Assembly: GCA_036337945.1 (NCBI GenBank)
Contig: JAYZDF010000088.1
Location: forward strand, 1-58,946
Direction of reading: 5' to 3'
Length of the DNA: 58,946 nucleotides
Origin: JAYZDF01 sp036337945
GTDB taxonomy: Bacteria > Myxococcota > Kuafuiibacteriia > Kuafuiibacteriales > Kuafuiibacteriaceae
Position 1 is the first letter of the stretch. Every line of letters starts with the position of its first letter. Shown one piece after another: positions 34,635 to 43,523 of this stretch. The notes under the pieces were generated by a model that did no database searches, was not told the DNA's origin, and worked only from the letters and a program-made list of their open reading frames with translations. A program made the position numbers and the translations under genes.

Positions 34635-35861
34635 ATGCCTCATCTTTCACCGCTCAATCGTCGTTCCTTCCTGAAAATGATTGCCGCCGGTGCCGGCGCG
34701 ACCGCTCTCGCCCCACTTACACGCTTTGCGACAGCCCACGCTTCGACTTCAAACACTACAAATCGACTCCTGGTTGTTTTCGCTCAGGGAGGATTGCGAA
34801 GCGCCGACTTTTGTGACGCCTATAATTCCTCCACTGAAGAGGTAGACACGCATTACAATTTCTCTAACTGCATCGACGTCCTCGGTGATGGCTCTTGGAT
34901 GCTTCCCCCGGCCGCAGCTGCCCTGACTGCGCACACTGATAAAATGGCGATCGTGCGTCACGTTTATATGGAGACTGCAGGCCATCCGACCGGCGTAAAA
35001 ATAGGGCTTAATGGCTCTGCTCGAACCAGCGCTGCCGCTGGCTCAGTTGTGATTGCGAACAATTTAGAATGGAGTGATCCAGTCTCGAGTCTTTCTTTTG
35101 CTCAAAATATGAGCTCCGCAGATTTAGAAGGCCCAATTTCGGGCGAACCCACCGACCTCGTAGACTTATTCGAGAATAAGAAACTCAGCACGAACGACGG
35201 GATTCATGACGCTATTCGAACTGCCTTGAGCACTCATGCTGCCAGTTTTTCAACTACGATCAAAAAGGGAGCTAAATTTCATCAGTGGAATCAAATGTCT
35301 GATATTGCCGATAAAATAGATGGACTCAATTATCACACCAAACTTGACCCAGGCGACACATCATCGGGGCTCGCACAAGAGTTTTATCAAGCAGCTGGCG
35401 GAGGAGATACGGCTCACGCAATCCGGTTTGCCGCGGCGTACAATGCATTGGTTGAAGGTATTTGCCCAGTCGCCACAGTATGCCTCTCGGGCTTCGATAC
35501 ACACACTGGGTCTCAAGTATCCGAATGCACCCAGCTGAGTAACTCCCTTGCCTTTATGATGGACAAACTCACAGATGCCAATATCATGAGTCAAACAACC
35601 ATCGCGGTTGTCTCGGATTTCGACCGTACGAGTTCCATTAATGCCAGCAATGGAACCGACCACGGTCTGTACGGGAGCGTTGCTCTTTTCGGCAATGGCA
35701 TCACACCGGGCGTTGTCGGCGGAAGCCGTGGTACACAACCCGGCTCGGTAACATCGGCCTACAAAAGACGAGATATTTGGGCGACTCTTTTCAAGATATT
35801 CGGTGTCGATTACACGAAATATCTTACGGACGCAGCACCGATTGATGGAGTTCACTCATGA
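34635..35861 (+). CDS. Tat-exported DUF1501 protein
   Basis: A 408-residue protein with a twin-arginine signal (NRRSFLKMIAAGAGATAL) and cleavage near AHA (residue 35-37). The body is DUF1501 (alkaline-phosphatase-like fold): NRLLVVFAQGGLR, LTAHTDKMAIVRHVYMETAGHPTG, GFDTHTGSQ and SDFDRTSSINASNGTDHG; the last two match the family's metal-site blocks GFDTH and SEFGRT-x-x-x-N-x-G-x-DH. Family knowledge: Tat export points to a cofactor or metal loaded in the cytoplasm; activity is unknown. ATG 34635 with AGGA about 10 bases upstream. The stop overlaps the next gene (ATGA), so the two are coupled. Confidence 0.9.
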   Translation: MPHLSPLNRRSFLKMIAAGAGATALAPLTRFATAHASTSNTTNRLLVVFAQGGLRSADFCDAYNSSTEEVDTHYNFSNCIDVLGDGSWMLPPAAAALTAHTDKMAIVRHVYMETAGHPTGVKIGLNGSARTSAAAGSVVIANNLEWSDPVSSLSFAQNMSSADLEGPISGEPTDLVDLFENKKLSTNDGIHDAIRTALSTHAASFSTTIKKGAKFHQWNQMSDIADKIDGLNYHTKLDPGDTSSGLAQEFYQAAGGGDTAHAIRFAAAYNALVEGICPVATVCLSGFDTHTGSQVSECTQLSNSLAFMMDKLTDANIMSQTTIAVVSDFDRTSSINASNGTDHGLYGSVALFGNGITPGVVGGSRGTQPGSVTSAYKRRDIWATLFKIFGVDYTKYLTDAAPIDGVHS

Positions 35862-36673
35862 AGTATTCTATCAAGATACCTACCCTCTTCCTTGGGATGA
35901 CTCTATTACTCGGTTGTGAAGCCTCAGAGGAACTCACCGAGACATCGAATTCTCTTCGTGCATCAGACACGACCATAGATTTCACCGTGCCTACGACAAC
36001 GGAACCAGACTATCAATGCGTGGACTGGGGGCAAATCACGTACAAGAACACGATCAAAGAACTCACTGAGAAGTATTGTCGAAAATGCCACGCTGCAGAA
36101 GTATCTACAGTCACCACCGCGTCGAACGGAGGCGTCAACCCCAATGCTGAAGGGTATGCGGTTGCTCCGAAAGGTCACAATTTTAATGAACACGCAGCCG
36201 TAGCTAGCGCTATGTACGCGGTTTTCAGTGAGACGAGGCCTATGCCACCACCCCAAAGTGAAGAGCCCATCGAAGAAGGTGACTTAGAAAGAATTCGAAT
36301 TTGGCTCAACGGAGAAGACGGTAACGAGATCACTCCTGATGGACTCGATATACCAGAGATAAGCATCAGCTACGCGGCCTATGCACGACAGAATATTCGT
36401 CTCACCTATGCGGTTGAATTCGACAACCAAAGCTCTAACCCTACTATTGCCGTCTTTTACGATAATGACCGTGAAGGCTTTGATGGAACTTTATTGCAAG
36501 AATGCATTACCGCAGTAGAACCCGGGCGTTCATTATCCATCGATTCGTCTGACGTCCGAGCCGGCACCTATTATCTATACGCTTGCATCTTCGATGGTGA
36601 CAACGTCACCTGTAACTATTCAGCCAACACTGTCACCGTTCCTAGAAGGTTCCGCAGCTTTTCTGGCCGATGA
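35858..36673 (+). CDS. Cytochrome c-like lipoprotein
   Basis: A 271-residue lipoprotein; lipobox LLLGCEAS (Cys20). A cytochrome-c-like domain has the heme motif CRKCH (about residue 75) and a downstream Met in RPMPPPQ followed by LERIRIWLNG, the usual axial-Met loop and C-terminal helix. The last 110 residues form a beta-rich domain with two Cys pairs. ATG 35858 overlaps the DUF1501 stop by four bases. With the CSGCH protein at 31890 and the DUF1501 protein, this looks like an electron-handling surface complex; the reaction is unknown. Confidence 0.85.
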   Translation: MKYSIKIPTLFLGMTLLLGCEASEELTETSNSLRASDTTIDFTVPTTTEPDYQCVDWGQITYKNTIKELTEKYCRKCHAAEVSTVTTASNGGVNPNAEGYAVAPKGHNFNEHAAVASAMYAVFSETRPMPPPQSEEPIEEGDLERIRIWLNGEDGNEITPDGLDIPEISISYAAYARQNIRLTYAVEFDNQSSNPTIAVFYDNDREGFDGTLLQECITAVEPGRSLSIDSSDVRAGTYYLYACIFDGDNVTCNYSANTVTVPRRFRSFSGR

Positions 36674-36713
36674 CCTTTTGACTTTAGAGTAGCGTAACTA
36701 AAAAACACGTTTT

Positions 36714-38189
36714 TTACTTACCAAACCATTTCAGGGCTTCAGGTTCGTAATTTTCATAAAGATGCTTTTGTTCAAAGTACTCTTCTAGACCAGAGCGCCC
36801 TAGTTCACGACCATTTCCTGACTGCTTGTAACCGCCCCAAGGTGCACGCGCGAAGTACACATTGAAATCATTTACCCAAACAGTGCCGAAACGTAAGGAT
36901 TTAGAGACACGTTCAATCCTTGCTCGGTCTTGGGTCCAAAATCCTGCAGAAAGCCCATAGATTGTGTTGTTTGCTCGAGCAACGACCTCTGCCTCGTCAC
37001 TAAAGCGTTCAACGGTGATCACAGGTCCGAAAACTTCTTCCTTCACGATGCGCATCTCATTTGTACAGTTAGTGAAAAGCGTAGGTGAAACAAAGTACCC
37101 TGATTGAAGTTCAGGCTCTTGAGGTCGTGCTCCACCGATGACCAATTTCGCACCCTCTTCGACACCCAACCGAATGTAATTCTCGACTTTTTTTCGGTGA
37201 GCAGCGGATATCAAAGGACCCATCTGTGTGTCCTTTGAAAGTCCGTTCCCGAGTTTTATTCGTTTTATACGTTCACCGAGAACTGATACAAATTGGTCGT
37301 GGATATCTTCATGAACCATAAGCCGAGAACCCGCAGAACAAATTTGGCCAGCATGAAAAAAGACTGCATTGAGTGCGTAGTCGACCGCCACATCAAAGTT
37401 CGCATCAGCGAAGATAATATTTGGATTCTTTCCGCCTAGCTCTAGCGCTACACGCTTAACATTATTAGCAGCCGCCAACATGATTCGTTTGCCTGTTTCT
37501 ACCCCACCAGTGAAAGAGATAAGATCAACATCAAGACTCTCGGCCAATTCAGCGCCGACAGTCTGCCCCGGCCCGAGCACCAAATTAATCACACCCGGAG
37601 GGATACTAAGCTGACTCGCTAGCTCAACAAATTTCAAGGTCGTGAGCGGTGTGATTTCGCTGGGCTTGATCACCATCGTACAGCCTGTTGCTAGGGCTGG
37701 AGCAATCTTCCAAGCGGCCTGGAGCAAAGGATAATTCCAGGGAAGGATCATTCCGCATACGCCGATCGGTTCACGTACTAGAACACTTTTACTATTTGGA
37801 TTGGGAGATTCCAAGGTTTCACTGTGATCTTCACGGGCGAGAGCACCAAAATACCGGAACAATTCGGCAATATCAGCCATATCCCATTTGCTCTCGATCA
37901 ACGTCTTACCGGTATCTAAAGTCTCAAGTCGGGCGAGTTCCTCGGCGTGTTGCTCTATCGTATCACCAAGCTTCTCTAGTAGTTCGGCACGCTGGATAGA
38001 TGTCCATTTTGACCAATCGCTGCCCTCAAAGGCGCGACGTGCAGATAAAATCGCTGACTTCGTTTCGGCGCGGCCAGCCTCCGCAACATGGGCTACAGCT
38101 TGTCCGCCAAAGGGGTTCAGAATTCCCCTCGTTTCCTGAGTATCTGAATCGCGCCATTGACCGTTAATGTAAAGTTGTCCACGTATCAT
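36714..38189 (-). CDS. betB: Betaine aldehyde dehydrogenase
   Basis: Oxidises betaine aldehyde to glycine betaine with NAD(P)+. A 491-residue aldehyde dehydrogenase with the full set of landmarks: ILPWNYPLLQAAWKIAPAL, SFTGGVETGKRI, ELGGKNPNII (catalytic Glu), FFHAGQICSAGSRL (catalytic Cys), EEVFGPV, and the C-terminal VNDFNVYFARAPWGGYKQSGNGRELG typical of BetB/GbsA rather than other aldehyde dehydrogenases. The start ATG overlaps the stop of betA by four bases (ATGA on the minus strand), so the pair is one operon. No betI regulator or choline transporter is adjacent. Confidence 0.93.
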   Translation of the reverse strand: MIRGQLYINGQWRDSDTQETRGILNPFGGQAVAHVAEAGRAETKSAILSARRAFEGSDWSKWTSIQRAELLEKLGDTIEQHAEELARLETLDTGKTLIESKWDMADIAELFRYFGALAREDHSETLESPNPNSKSVLVREPIGVCGMILPWNYPLLQAAWKIAPALATGCTMVIKPSEITPLTTLKFVELASQLSIPPGVINLVLGPGQTVGAELAESLDVDLISFTGGVETGKRIMLAAANNVKRVALELGGKNPNIIFADANFDVAVDYALNAVFFHAGQICSAGSRLMVHEDIHDQFVSVLGERIKRIKLGNGLSKDTQMGPLISAAHRKKVENYIRLGVEEGAKLVIGGARPQEPELQSGYFVSPTLFTNCTNEMRIVKEEVFGPVITVERFSDEAEVVARANNTIYGLSAGFWTQDRARIERVSKSLRFGTVWVNDFNVYFARAPWGGYKQSGNGRELGRSGLEEYFEQKHLYENYEPEALKWFGK

Positions 38190-39859
38190 GTTTTCGCTCC
38201 AGGTTTCGGCTCATGACGATAAAACGGCAAATCAAGCGGCTCTAGAGCTGTATTGCCCGCGATAATATCTGCCGCTTTCTCTGCAATCATCAAAACCGGT
38301 GCGTAAATATTTGCGTTAGTAATCGCCGGCATGACACTGGCGTCGACAACTCTCAATCCTTCAAGACCATGAACCTTGAGTTTGGCATCGGTCACGCTAC
38401 CATCAGTGTAGCCCATCTTGCAGGTACAAGAGGGATGATAAGCGCTCTCCCCTTCCCTACGAACCACATCCAAGAGGTCTTCATCGCTTTCAATTTCTGC
38501 GCCCGGTGCCATCTCTTTACCTCGATAAGGTCCGAAAGCGTCCTGCATCATAATTCGCCGAGTGCAATGGATAGCCTCAATCCACTCCCGCTTTTCTTGC
38601 TCTGTGGACAAATAATTAAATAAGACGCGAGGATACTCCGTTGGGTCCTTAGACTTAATCTTCACTTCACCTCTAACATCAGAATTCATCGGGCCGACGT
38701 GAACCTGATAGCCATGACCGAAGGCGCCTGAGCCATCGTAACGAATAGCCAAAGGCAAAAAATGATACTGAAGGTTGGGATATGCAACTCGGTCGTTACT
38801 CCTAATAAAGGCGCCGGCTTCGAAATGATTGGTTGCCGCTGCACCGGTTCTACCAAACAACCATTGGGCTCCAATCCACGGCTTTCGCCACCACTGAAGC
38901 GCAGGATACATACTCACAGGTTGGGTACATGAATATTGAATGTACATTTCCAAATGGTCTTCCAGGTTTTCTCCGACTCCACCGAGGTCATGAGTGACAT
39001 CTATATCTAAAGCTCGCAATTCATCCGCTCTTCCGATGCCCGATAGCTGGAGGAGCTGCGGTGAATTAATGGCGCCACCCGAACAAATCACTTCTCCCCC
39101 CTGAATTACTTCACGATTGCCATCTCTTCCGATTTCCACTCCAATTGCCCTTTTCCCTTCGAATACAATTCGAAGCACCTGGACGCGGCAGCGAAGCTCT
39201 AGGTTCGATCTTTCATTCAAGATCGGGTGGATATAGGCGCGAGCGGCGCTGTGACGGCGGCCTCGATACGTAGTTCGATCAAACTTGCCGAAGCCTTCTT
39301 GCTGGTAGCCGTTTACGTCATCAGTCAGAGGATATCCTGCTTGTTTACCAGCCTCAAACCAGGCTTGAAATAGTGGGTTATCACATTTTGGAGTCGTCAG
39401 ATAAAGTGGACCTTCGCCACCACGATAGTCATCTCCACCGATGAGACGAGTCTCAATTTTTTTGAAATAAGGGAGGCAATGAGCGTAGCTCCAGTCTTCG
39501 AGCCCTTCAAAATTCGCCCATTTTTCGTAATCCATCGGATTACCTCGTTGATAAATCATGCCATTGAGAATGCTACTTCCTCCCAAGCCTCGACCACGTG
39601 GTTGGGCAATGCGACGTTGGTTCATGTTGGGTTCCGGTTCGGACCAATAATGCCAATTCCTTTGATTGCGATCTGCAATGAGGTAGCTCAAAGCGGCCGG
39701 CATATGGATTCGAAAATCCCACAAATGGTCTATCGGACCAGCTTCGAGGACGAGGACTCTCGTAGAAAGGTCGGAACTCAAGCGGTTAGCCAAGACACAG
39801 CCAGCAGAACCGCCCCCGATGATAATGTAGTCGTAAGATTTAGACATTCCTGATGACAT
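38186..39859 (-). CDS. betA: Choline dehydrogenase (GMC family)
   Basis: Membrane-associated FAD enzyme that oxidises choline to betaine aldehyde. At 557 residues it matches BetA. Landmarks: the dinucleotide-binding YIIIGGGSAGCVLANRLS, the GMC signature GRGLGGSSILNGMIYQRG, GAINSPQLLQLSGIG, NLEDHLEMYIQY, and the C-terminal SAYHPSCTCKMG with the catalytic His, then VVDASVMPAITNANIYAPVLMIAEKAAD. Start either ATG 39859 or the in-frame ATG 39847, which starts nearer the FAD motif; 39859 has GGGA about 10 bases upstream. First gene of betAB. Supplies the osmoprotectant glycine betaine. Confidence 0.93.
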   Translation of the reverse strand: MSSGMSKSYDYIIIGGGSAGCVLANRLSSDLSTRVLVLEAGPIDHLWDFRIHMPAALSYLIADRNQRNWHYWSEPEPNMNQRRIAQPRGRGLGGSSILNGMIYQRGNPMDYEKWANFEGLEDWSYAHCLPYFKKIETRLIGGDDYRGGEGPLYLTTPKCDNPLFQAWFEAGKQAGYPLTDDVNGYQQEGFGKFDRTTYRGRRHSAARAYIHPILNERSNLELRCRVQVLRIVFEGKRAIGVEIGRDGNREVIQGGEVICSGGAINSPQLLQLSGIGRADELRALDIDVTHDLGGVGENLEDHLEMYIQYSCTQPVSMYPALQWWRKPWIGAQWLFGRTGAAATNHFEAGAFIRSNDRVAYPNLQYHFLPLAIRYDGSGAFGHGYQVHVGPMNSDVRGEVKIKSKDPTEYPRVLFNYLSTEQEKREWIEAIHCTRRIMMQDAFGPYRGKEMAPGAEIESDEDLLDVVRREGESAYHPSCTCKMGYTDGSVTDAKLKVHGLEGLRVVDASVMPAITNANIYAPVLMIAEKAADIIAGNTALEPLDLPFYRHEPKPGAKT

Positions 39860-40169
39860 ACAAACATATTCCCGTCACGTAAGCGACCGTAGTCGGTTCG
39901 AAGCCAAAATTTTCATCGCAACATAGCTTCACTCGTTATCTTTTATGTAGAGCAATTTCTTCCTTTTGTTCCTTACGGAAAAAGAAATTTGACTGACGAT
40001 GATGACAGGAAAAGCCTTAGCAGGTACCGCCTTGTTAGGACTGCAGAAGTCGATAAATTCAAACGCATGCAGACTTTTTTGCTCTAGCCTCAGCATTACG
40101 ACAGAGGTTTGAGGCGAATTCTCCCAGCTACAGTTGGACATCAGATCAAGAATCCACGAAACTCTGTAC
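39860..40169. other. Divergent region between betA and an exported protein gene
   Basis: 310 AT-rich bases expected to hold the betAB promoter (minus strand) and that of the plus-strand gene at 40170. No promoter or palindrome stands out. The 122-codon minus-strand frame that spans 39929-40297 runs into the exported-protein gene and looks like a shadow. Confidence 0.35.
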
Positions 40170-41069
40170 ATGACTCGACCGTATAAACTTTGGTTCGCGG
40201 CTTTTTTAATGCTCAGCCTGGCAGTCAGTCTCACGTCATTTGCTAGGAAACCTAGACGTCCGCACGTGCATGAGTTTAGCCACAAGGACACTGTCAAAAA
40301 CGTTACGACAGCAATGATTCAAAAAGATGCACAGATTTTGTTGATGAACCCAGACTCTCCCTTTCGATCCGTGAAAGCAGTATTAGGTCTAATGAAGCAT
40401 AACGTGAAAGTATTCGAATATTTGCCGACTAAATATCGCAATAACAATGAGGTTCGGAAACTGGCGATATCACTGGGAGTGAAACAAGGCCACGTCGTGA
40501 CGAGAAACTATCATGCGCGTATTACGCCCTCAAACACCGCTGACTTATCGTTTGACCGAAGTGACACTCCGAACGGTTATCTAGCCTCTCCCAGACCACC
40601 GAACCAATATAAAAAGGGAGATGTAGTCACCGTCATCGACCGGAAGAGCGTCCAGCAGCAAGATTGGATTCTTGTAAAACGCGGTAAGCCGAGCACAAAA
40701 GAAGAGGACGATCGGTCGTATCGTGATGTTTCAGATGTGGGGGGCGTTGGTCGTGAACGATTTTCAATGACGGTGGACCCCGCATGGATACCTGAGAGTG
40801 CGACAAAACGAACGATTACTGCGGACCAATATGTGAGCGGGCTTTATAAATTCAAGGAGGTGGAAAATGGCGATATGGGGATCTATGTAACTTTCCAGGG
40901 TTTGGAATTTGCAGGCTTTGGCGCAGAGTATGAAATTCTTAGTGCCTACGAAAAAAGAAAACTCGTACGAGGTGACCGAGTCAGGATTATTTGGAAAAAA
41001 GCGTCTAGCTCGACAAAACGTAATCAAATCATTTGGACTCCCTTTAAAAGACTCGTATCAACCCCCTAA
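40170..41069 (+). CDS. Exported protein with DUF4116-like segment, unknown
   Basis: A 299-residue exported protein; ATG 40170 gives a signal peptide (MTRPYKLWFAAFLMLSLAVS..., cleavage near SFA). Residues about 35-110 are helical with a pattern close to DUF4116 repeats (SVKAVLGLMKHNVKVFEYLPTKYRNNNEVRKLAISLG): positions of hydrophobic residues, the N and the R-x-x-x-EV-x-x-A-I are as expected. The remainder is basic and beta-rich, with RGKPSTKEEDDRSYRDV and repeated Lys/Arg near the end. No catalytic motif. The next gene follows 122 bases later on the same strand. Confidence 0.62.
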   Translation: MTRPYKLWFAAFLMLSLAVSLTSFARKPRRPHVHEFSHKDTVKNVTTAMIQKDAQILLMNPDSPFRSVKAVLGLMKHNVKVFEYLPTKYRNNNEVRKLAISLGVKQGHVVTRNYHARITPSNTADLSFDRSDTPNGYLASPRPPNQYKKGDVVTVIDRKSVQQQDWILVKRGKPSTKEEDDRSYRDVSDVGGVGRERFSMTVDPAWIPESATKRTITADQYVSGLYKFKEVENGDMGIYVTFQGLEFAGFGAEYEILSAYEKRKLVRGDRVRIIWKKASSSTKRNQIIWTPFKRLVSTP

Positions 41070-41191
41070 AACGGTCCTTATTTCGGGGAGTGAATCACTA
41101 CTCCTCGCAAAGTTTCAAAAGGCGAACGAAGATTTTACATATCTTCACACTGGATGGTGTTTGAACTTTAATGCGAGTATGATTCGACGGA

Positions 41192-43435
41192 ATGTGGCGT
41201 CCTTTTAACAATAGAATTTTTCCTTTCATGATGTGCACCCTGCTTCTTTACGCCTGTGAAAAAGAGAATTCAGTATCCATGCCTTCTCCCCCGGAAGCAC
41301 CGGCACAAAATACCAACGATAGCGGTACTGCTGAACGTCAACCACAAGACGGCGGCGTCTCTGATGCTATGACATCCGAAACTTCAAGAGATGCTGGGGA
41401 ACAAGAAGTAAAAGACGCTCAGGAGTCGCCTAACGAAGATGCTTCCTCTATGACCGCTGACTCAAGTGAGTCTGATGCGGGAATTTTAGAAGATGCAGAT
41501 ATACCTGACATAGGTTTTATTGAAGATGCGAATATTATCGATGGAGGCTTTGTTGAAGACGCCGCCATTTTAGATGTAGGCCTTCTTCAAGACGCTCGAC
41601 CATCTTTAGATATCGGTCCTGCTGATTCAGGATTCGCTGACACGGGGCTGCAGCGAGACAGTGGTCATCCATTAGATGCTGCAACTTCATTGTATGAACG
41701 TCCTATTGTTGGCAATGGTGCTCCGCTCGCCACTCTAAACAACGCTGGCAATCTTGAATATCGTCGGTATGCTAATCAAGGGCAGACATCTGAAGCTAAT
41801 ATTCTTCCTGACTTTTCTTATGCGGGTTACCAAGGTGGTGGTGTCGCTATTCCAGACGTTGCAGTTCAAGAAACGCTATCACCTGTTACTGGAGATAATC
41901 TCGCCCAGATTCAGGCCGCAATTGATCGGGTAAGTCAGCTTACTCCCGATTCTAACGGTTTTCGTGGAGCAGTCTTACTTACCAGGGGGCAATACGACCT
42001 AAGCGACACACTCACTATTTCCACCAGCGGGGTCGTTCTTCGCGGCGAGGGGCAAGATGCAAACGGTACTATTCTCGTCGCCACACGAAGAGCACAACAT
42101 AATCTCATTGAACTTAGAGGCGCCGGGAATGGATTCAACGAAATTTCGGGCACCAGAGTCCGGATTACAACTGCTACCGTTGCTGTTGGGTCAACAAACT
42201 TTCAAGTCGAAAGTAATCACCAGTTCAACCAGGGTGACACTGTTGTTATCCTGCGGACGCCAAATCAACACTGGATAGACACTCTGGGTATGGGGCCGTA
42301 TGGCTGGACCCCAAATAGTTACAGAATCGGTCATGAGCGTATTATTACCCAGGTCGATGGCACTCGAATTTGGATCAACATCCCTATCGTCGACACCATT
42401 GAGAGCGACTTTGGAGGAGGAAGCGTCTTCGCCGCGAATATGAATGGTCGTCTCTCAAACACGGGTGTGGAAGACTTACGACTTGTGTCAGAATACACAG
42501 GAAGCACCGATGAAGATCATGCATGGGTCGGAATATGGTTGAACCGAGTCACAAACAGCTGGGTGCGGCGAGTGACCGTTAAACACTTTGGATTTGCAGC
42601 GGTTCGTATACGAGGAGAATCGAACTTTAATTCCGTGGAAGATACGGCCATGCTCGACCCTATTTCGCAAATTAGCGGAGGCCGACGCTATCCCTTTGTC
42701 GTCGATGACGGGCTGGGTAATCTGTTCCAACGATGCTACAGCCGCGAAGGACGACACAACTTTGTGACGGGCTCCAGAGTCACAGGGCCGAATGTCTGGC
42801 TCGACTCTCTTGCAGTGCAATCGAATTCGGATGACGGTCCTCACCATAGATGGGCAACAGGCCTTTTATTCGACAATACGAGCGGTGGGCCGTTGAACGT
42901 ACAGAATCGAACGACCTCAGGAACAGGACACGGATGGGCGGGTGCCCAAACCCTTTTTTGGAATGCCAGCGCGACCACAATGATATGCGACTCGCCTATC
43001 GGAGCTATGAATTGGACGATCGGTAGCAACGGCACGCGGCGACAAAGTTCCTATTCTCCGAACGAAGCGGATTGCTGGACAGAATCTCACGGCACCGCTG
43101 TATTGCCGCGAAGTTTATATCTTCAGCAACTCGAAGATCGACTTGGCTCCGCCGCAGTGGAAGCTATTACCCTTCCCGCGCAACGCGTAGGCTCAATCGA
43201 GACATATCTTGAAAATTGGGCGGGTGAATCTAGATTAGACGCCCTCCTCCAACCAGACCCCATGTGCTCTCGAGGTGTTCGCTCTGGTCAAACATGTTGC
43301 GCAAATTCATGCGGAACGTGCGGAGGTACGGGCTGTAGCCAACGTCCAGGAGGAGCAGAATCTTGTTGCTCAGGCCGAATTCAAATGACCGCTCGTTCGT
43401 GTGCATCATTTCCTCCTCCCTGCGTGCTTCCCTAA
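41192..43435 (+). CDS. Right-handed beta-helix lipoprotein with C-terminal Cys module
   Basis: A 747-residue lipoprotein (lipobox LLLYACEK, Cys22). An acidic linker with DAG/DSG/EDA repeats runs to about residue 165. Residues about 215-640 form a parallel beta-helix of pectate-lyase or pectinesterase kind: QAAIDRVSQL, GVVLRGEGQDANGTIL, VEDLRLVSEYTG, WVRRVTVKHFGFAAVRI, NSVEDTAMLDP. Such folds often cut or bind polysaccharides. The last 50 residues are a separate Cys module with CSRGVRSGQTCC, CGTCGGTGCSQRPGG, ESCCSG and a Pro-rich end. No catalytic residues can be assigned. ATG 41192. Confidence 0.85.
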   Translation: MWRPFNNRIFPFMMCTLLLYACEKENSVSMPSPPEAPAQNTNDSGTAERQPQDGGVSDAMTSETSRDAGEQEVKDAQESPNEDASSMTADSSESDAGILEDADIPDIGFIEDANIIDGGFVEDAAILDVGLLQDARPSLDIGPADSGFADTGLQRDSGHPLDAATSLYERPIVGNGAPLATLNNAGNLEYRRYANQGQTSEANILPDFSYAGYQGGGVAIPDVAVQETLSPVTGDNLAQIQAAIDRVSQLTPDSNGFRGAVLLTRGQYDLSDTLTISTSGVVLRGEGQDANGTILVATRRAQHNLIELRGAGNGFNEISGTRVRITTATVAVGSTNFQVESNHQFNQGDTVVILRTPNQHWIDTLGMGPYGWTPNSYRIGHERIITQVDGTRIWINIPIVDTIESDFGGGSVFAANMNGRLSNTGVEDLRLVSEYTGSTDEDHAWVGIWLNRVTNSWVRRVTVKHFGFAAVRIRGESNFNSVEDTAMLDPISQISGGRRYPFVVDDGLGNLFQRCYSREGRHNFVTGSRVTGPNVWLDSLAVQSNSDDGPHHRWATGLLFDNTSGGPLNVQNRTTSGTGHGWAGAQTLFWNASATTMICDSPIGAMNWTIGSNGTRRQSSYSPNEADCWTESHGTAVLPRSLYLQQLEDRLGSAAVEAITLPAQRVGSIETYLENWAGESRLDALLQPDPMCSRGVRSGQTCCANSCGTCGGTGCSQRPGGAESCCSGRIQMTARSCASFPPPCVLP

Positions 43436-43523
43436 ACTTTGAAATTCACTCTTCTAACGCAGAACCTGTCTCCTCCTTGATGAAGTCTCGCAGAAAAGCT
43501 CCTGTCTATGCTATAGCGCGGCT

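Noticed and set aside
36690..36720. AAAAAACACGTTTTTT as bidirectional terminator between convergent genes
   Set aside because: Stem is almost only A-T and would be unstable; it may still help ending but cannot be claimed.
39929..40297. 122-codon minus-strand frame
   Set aside because: Half of it is antisense to the exported protein gene at 40170, with no ribosome site.
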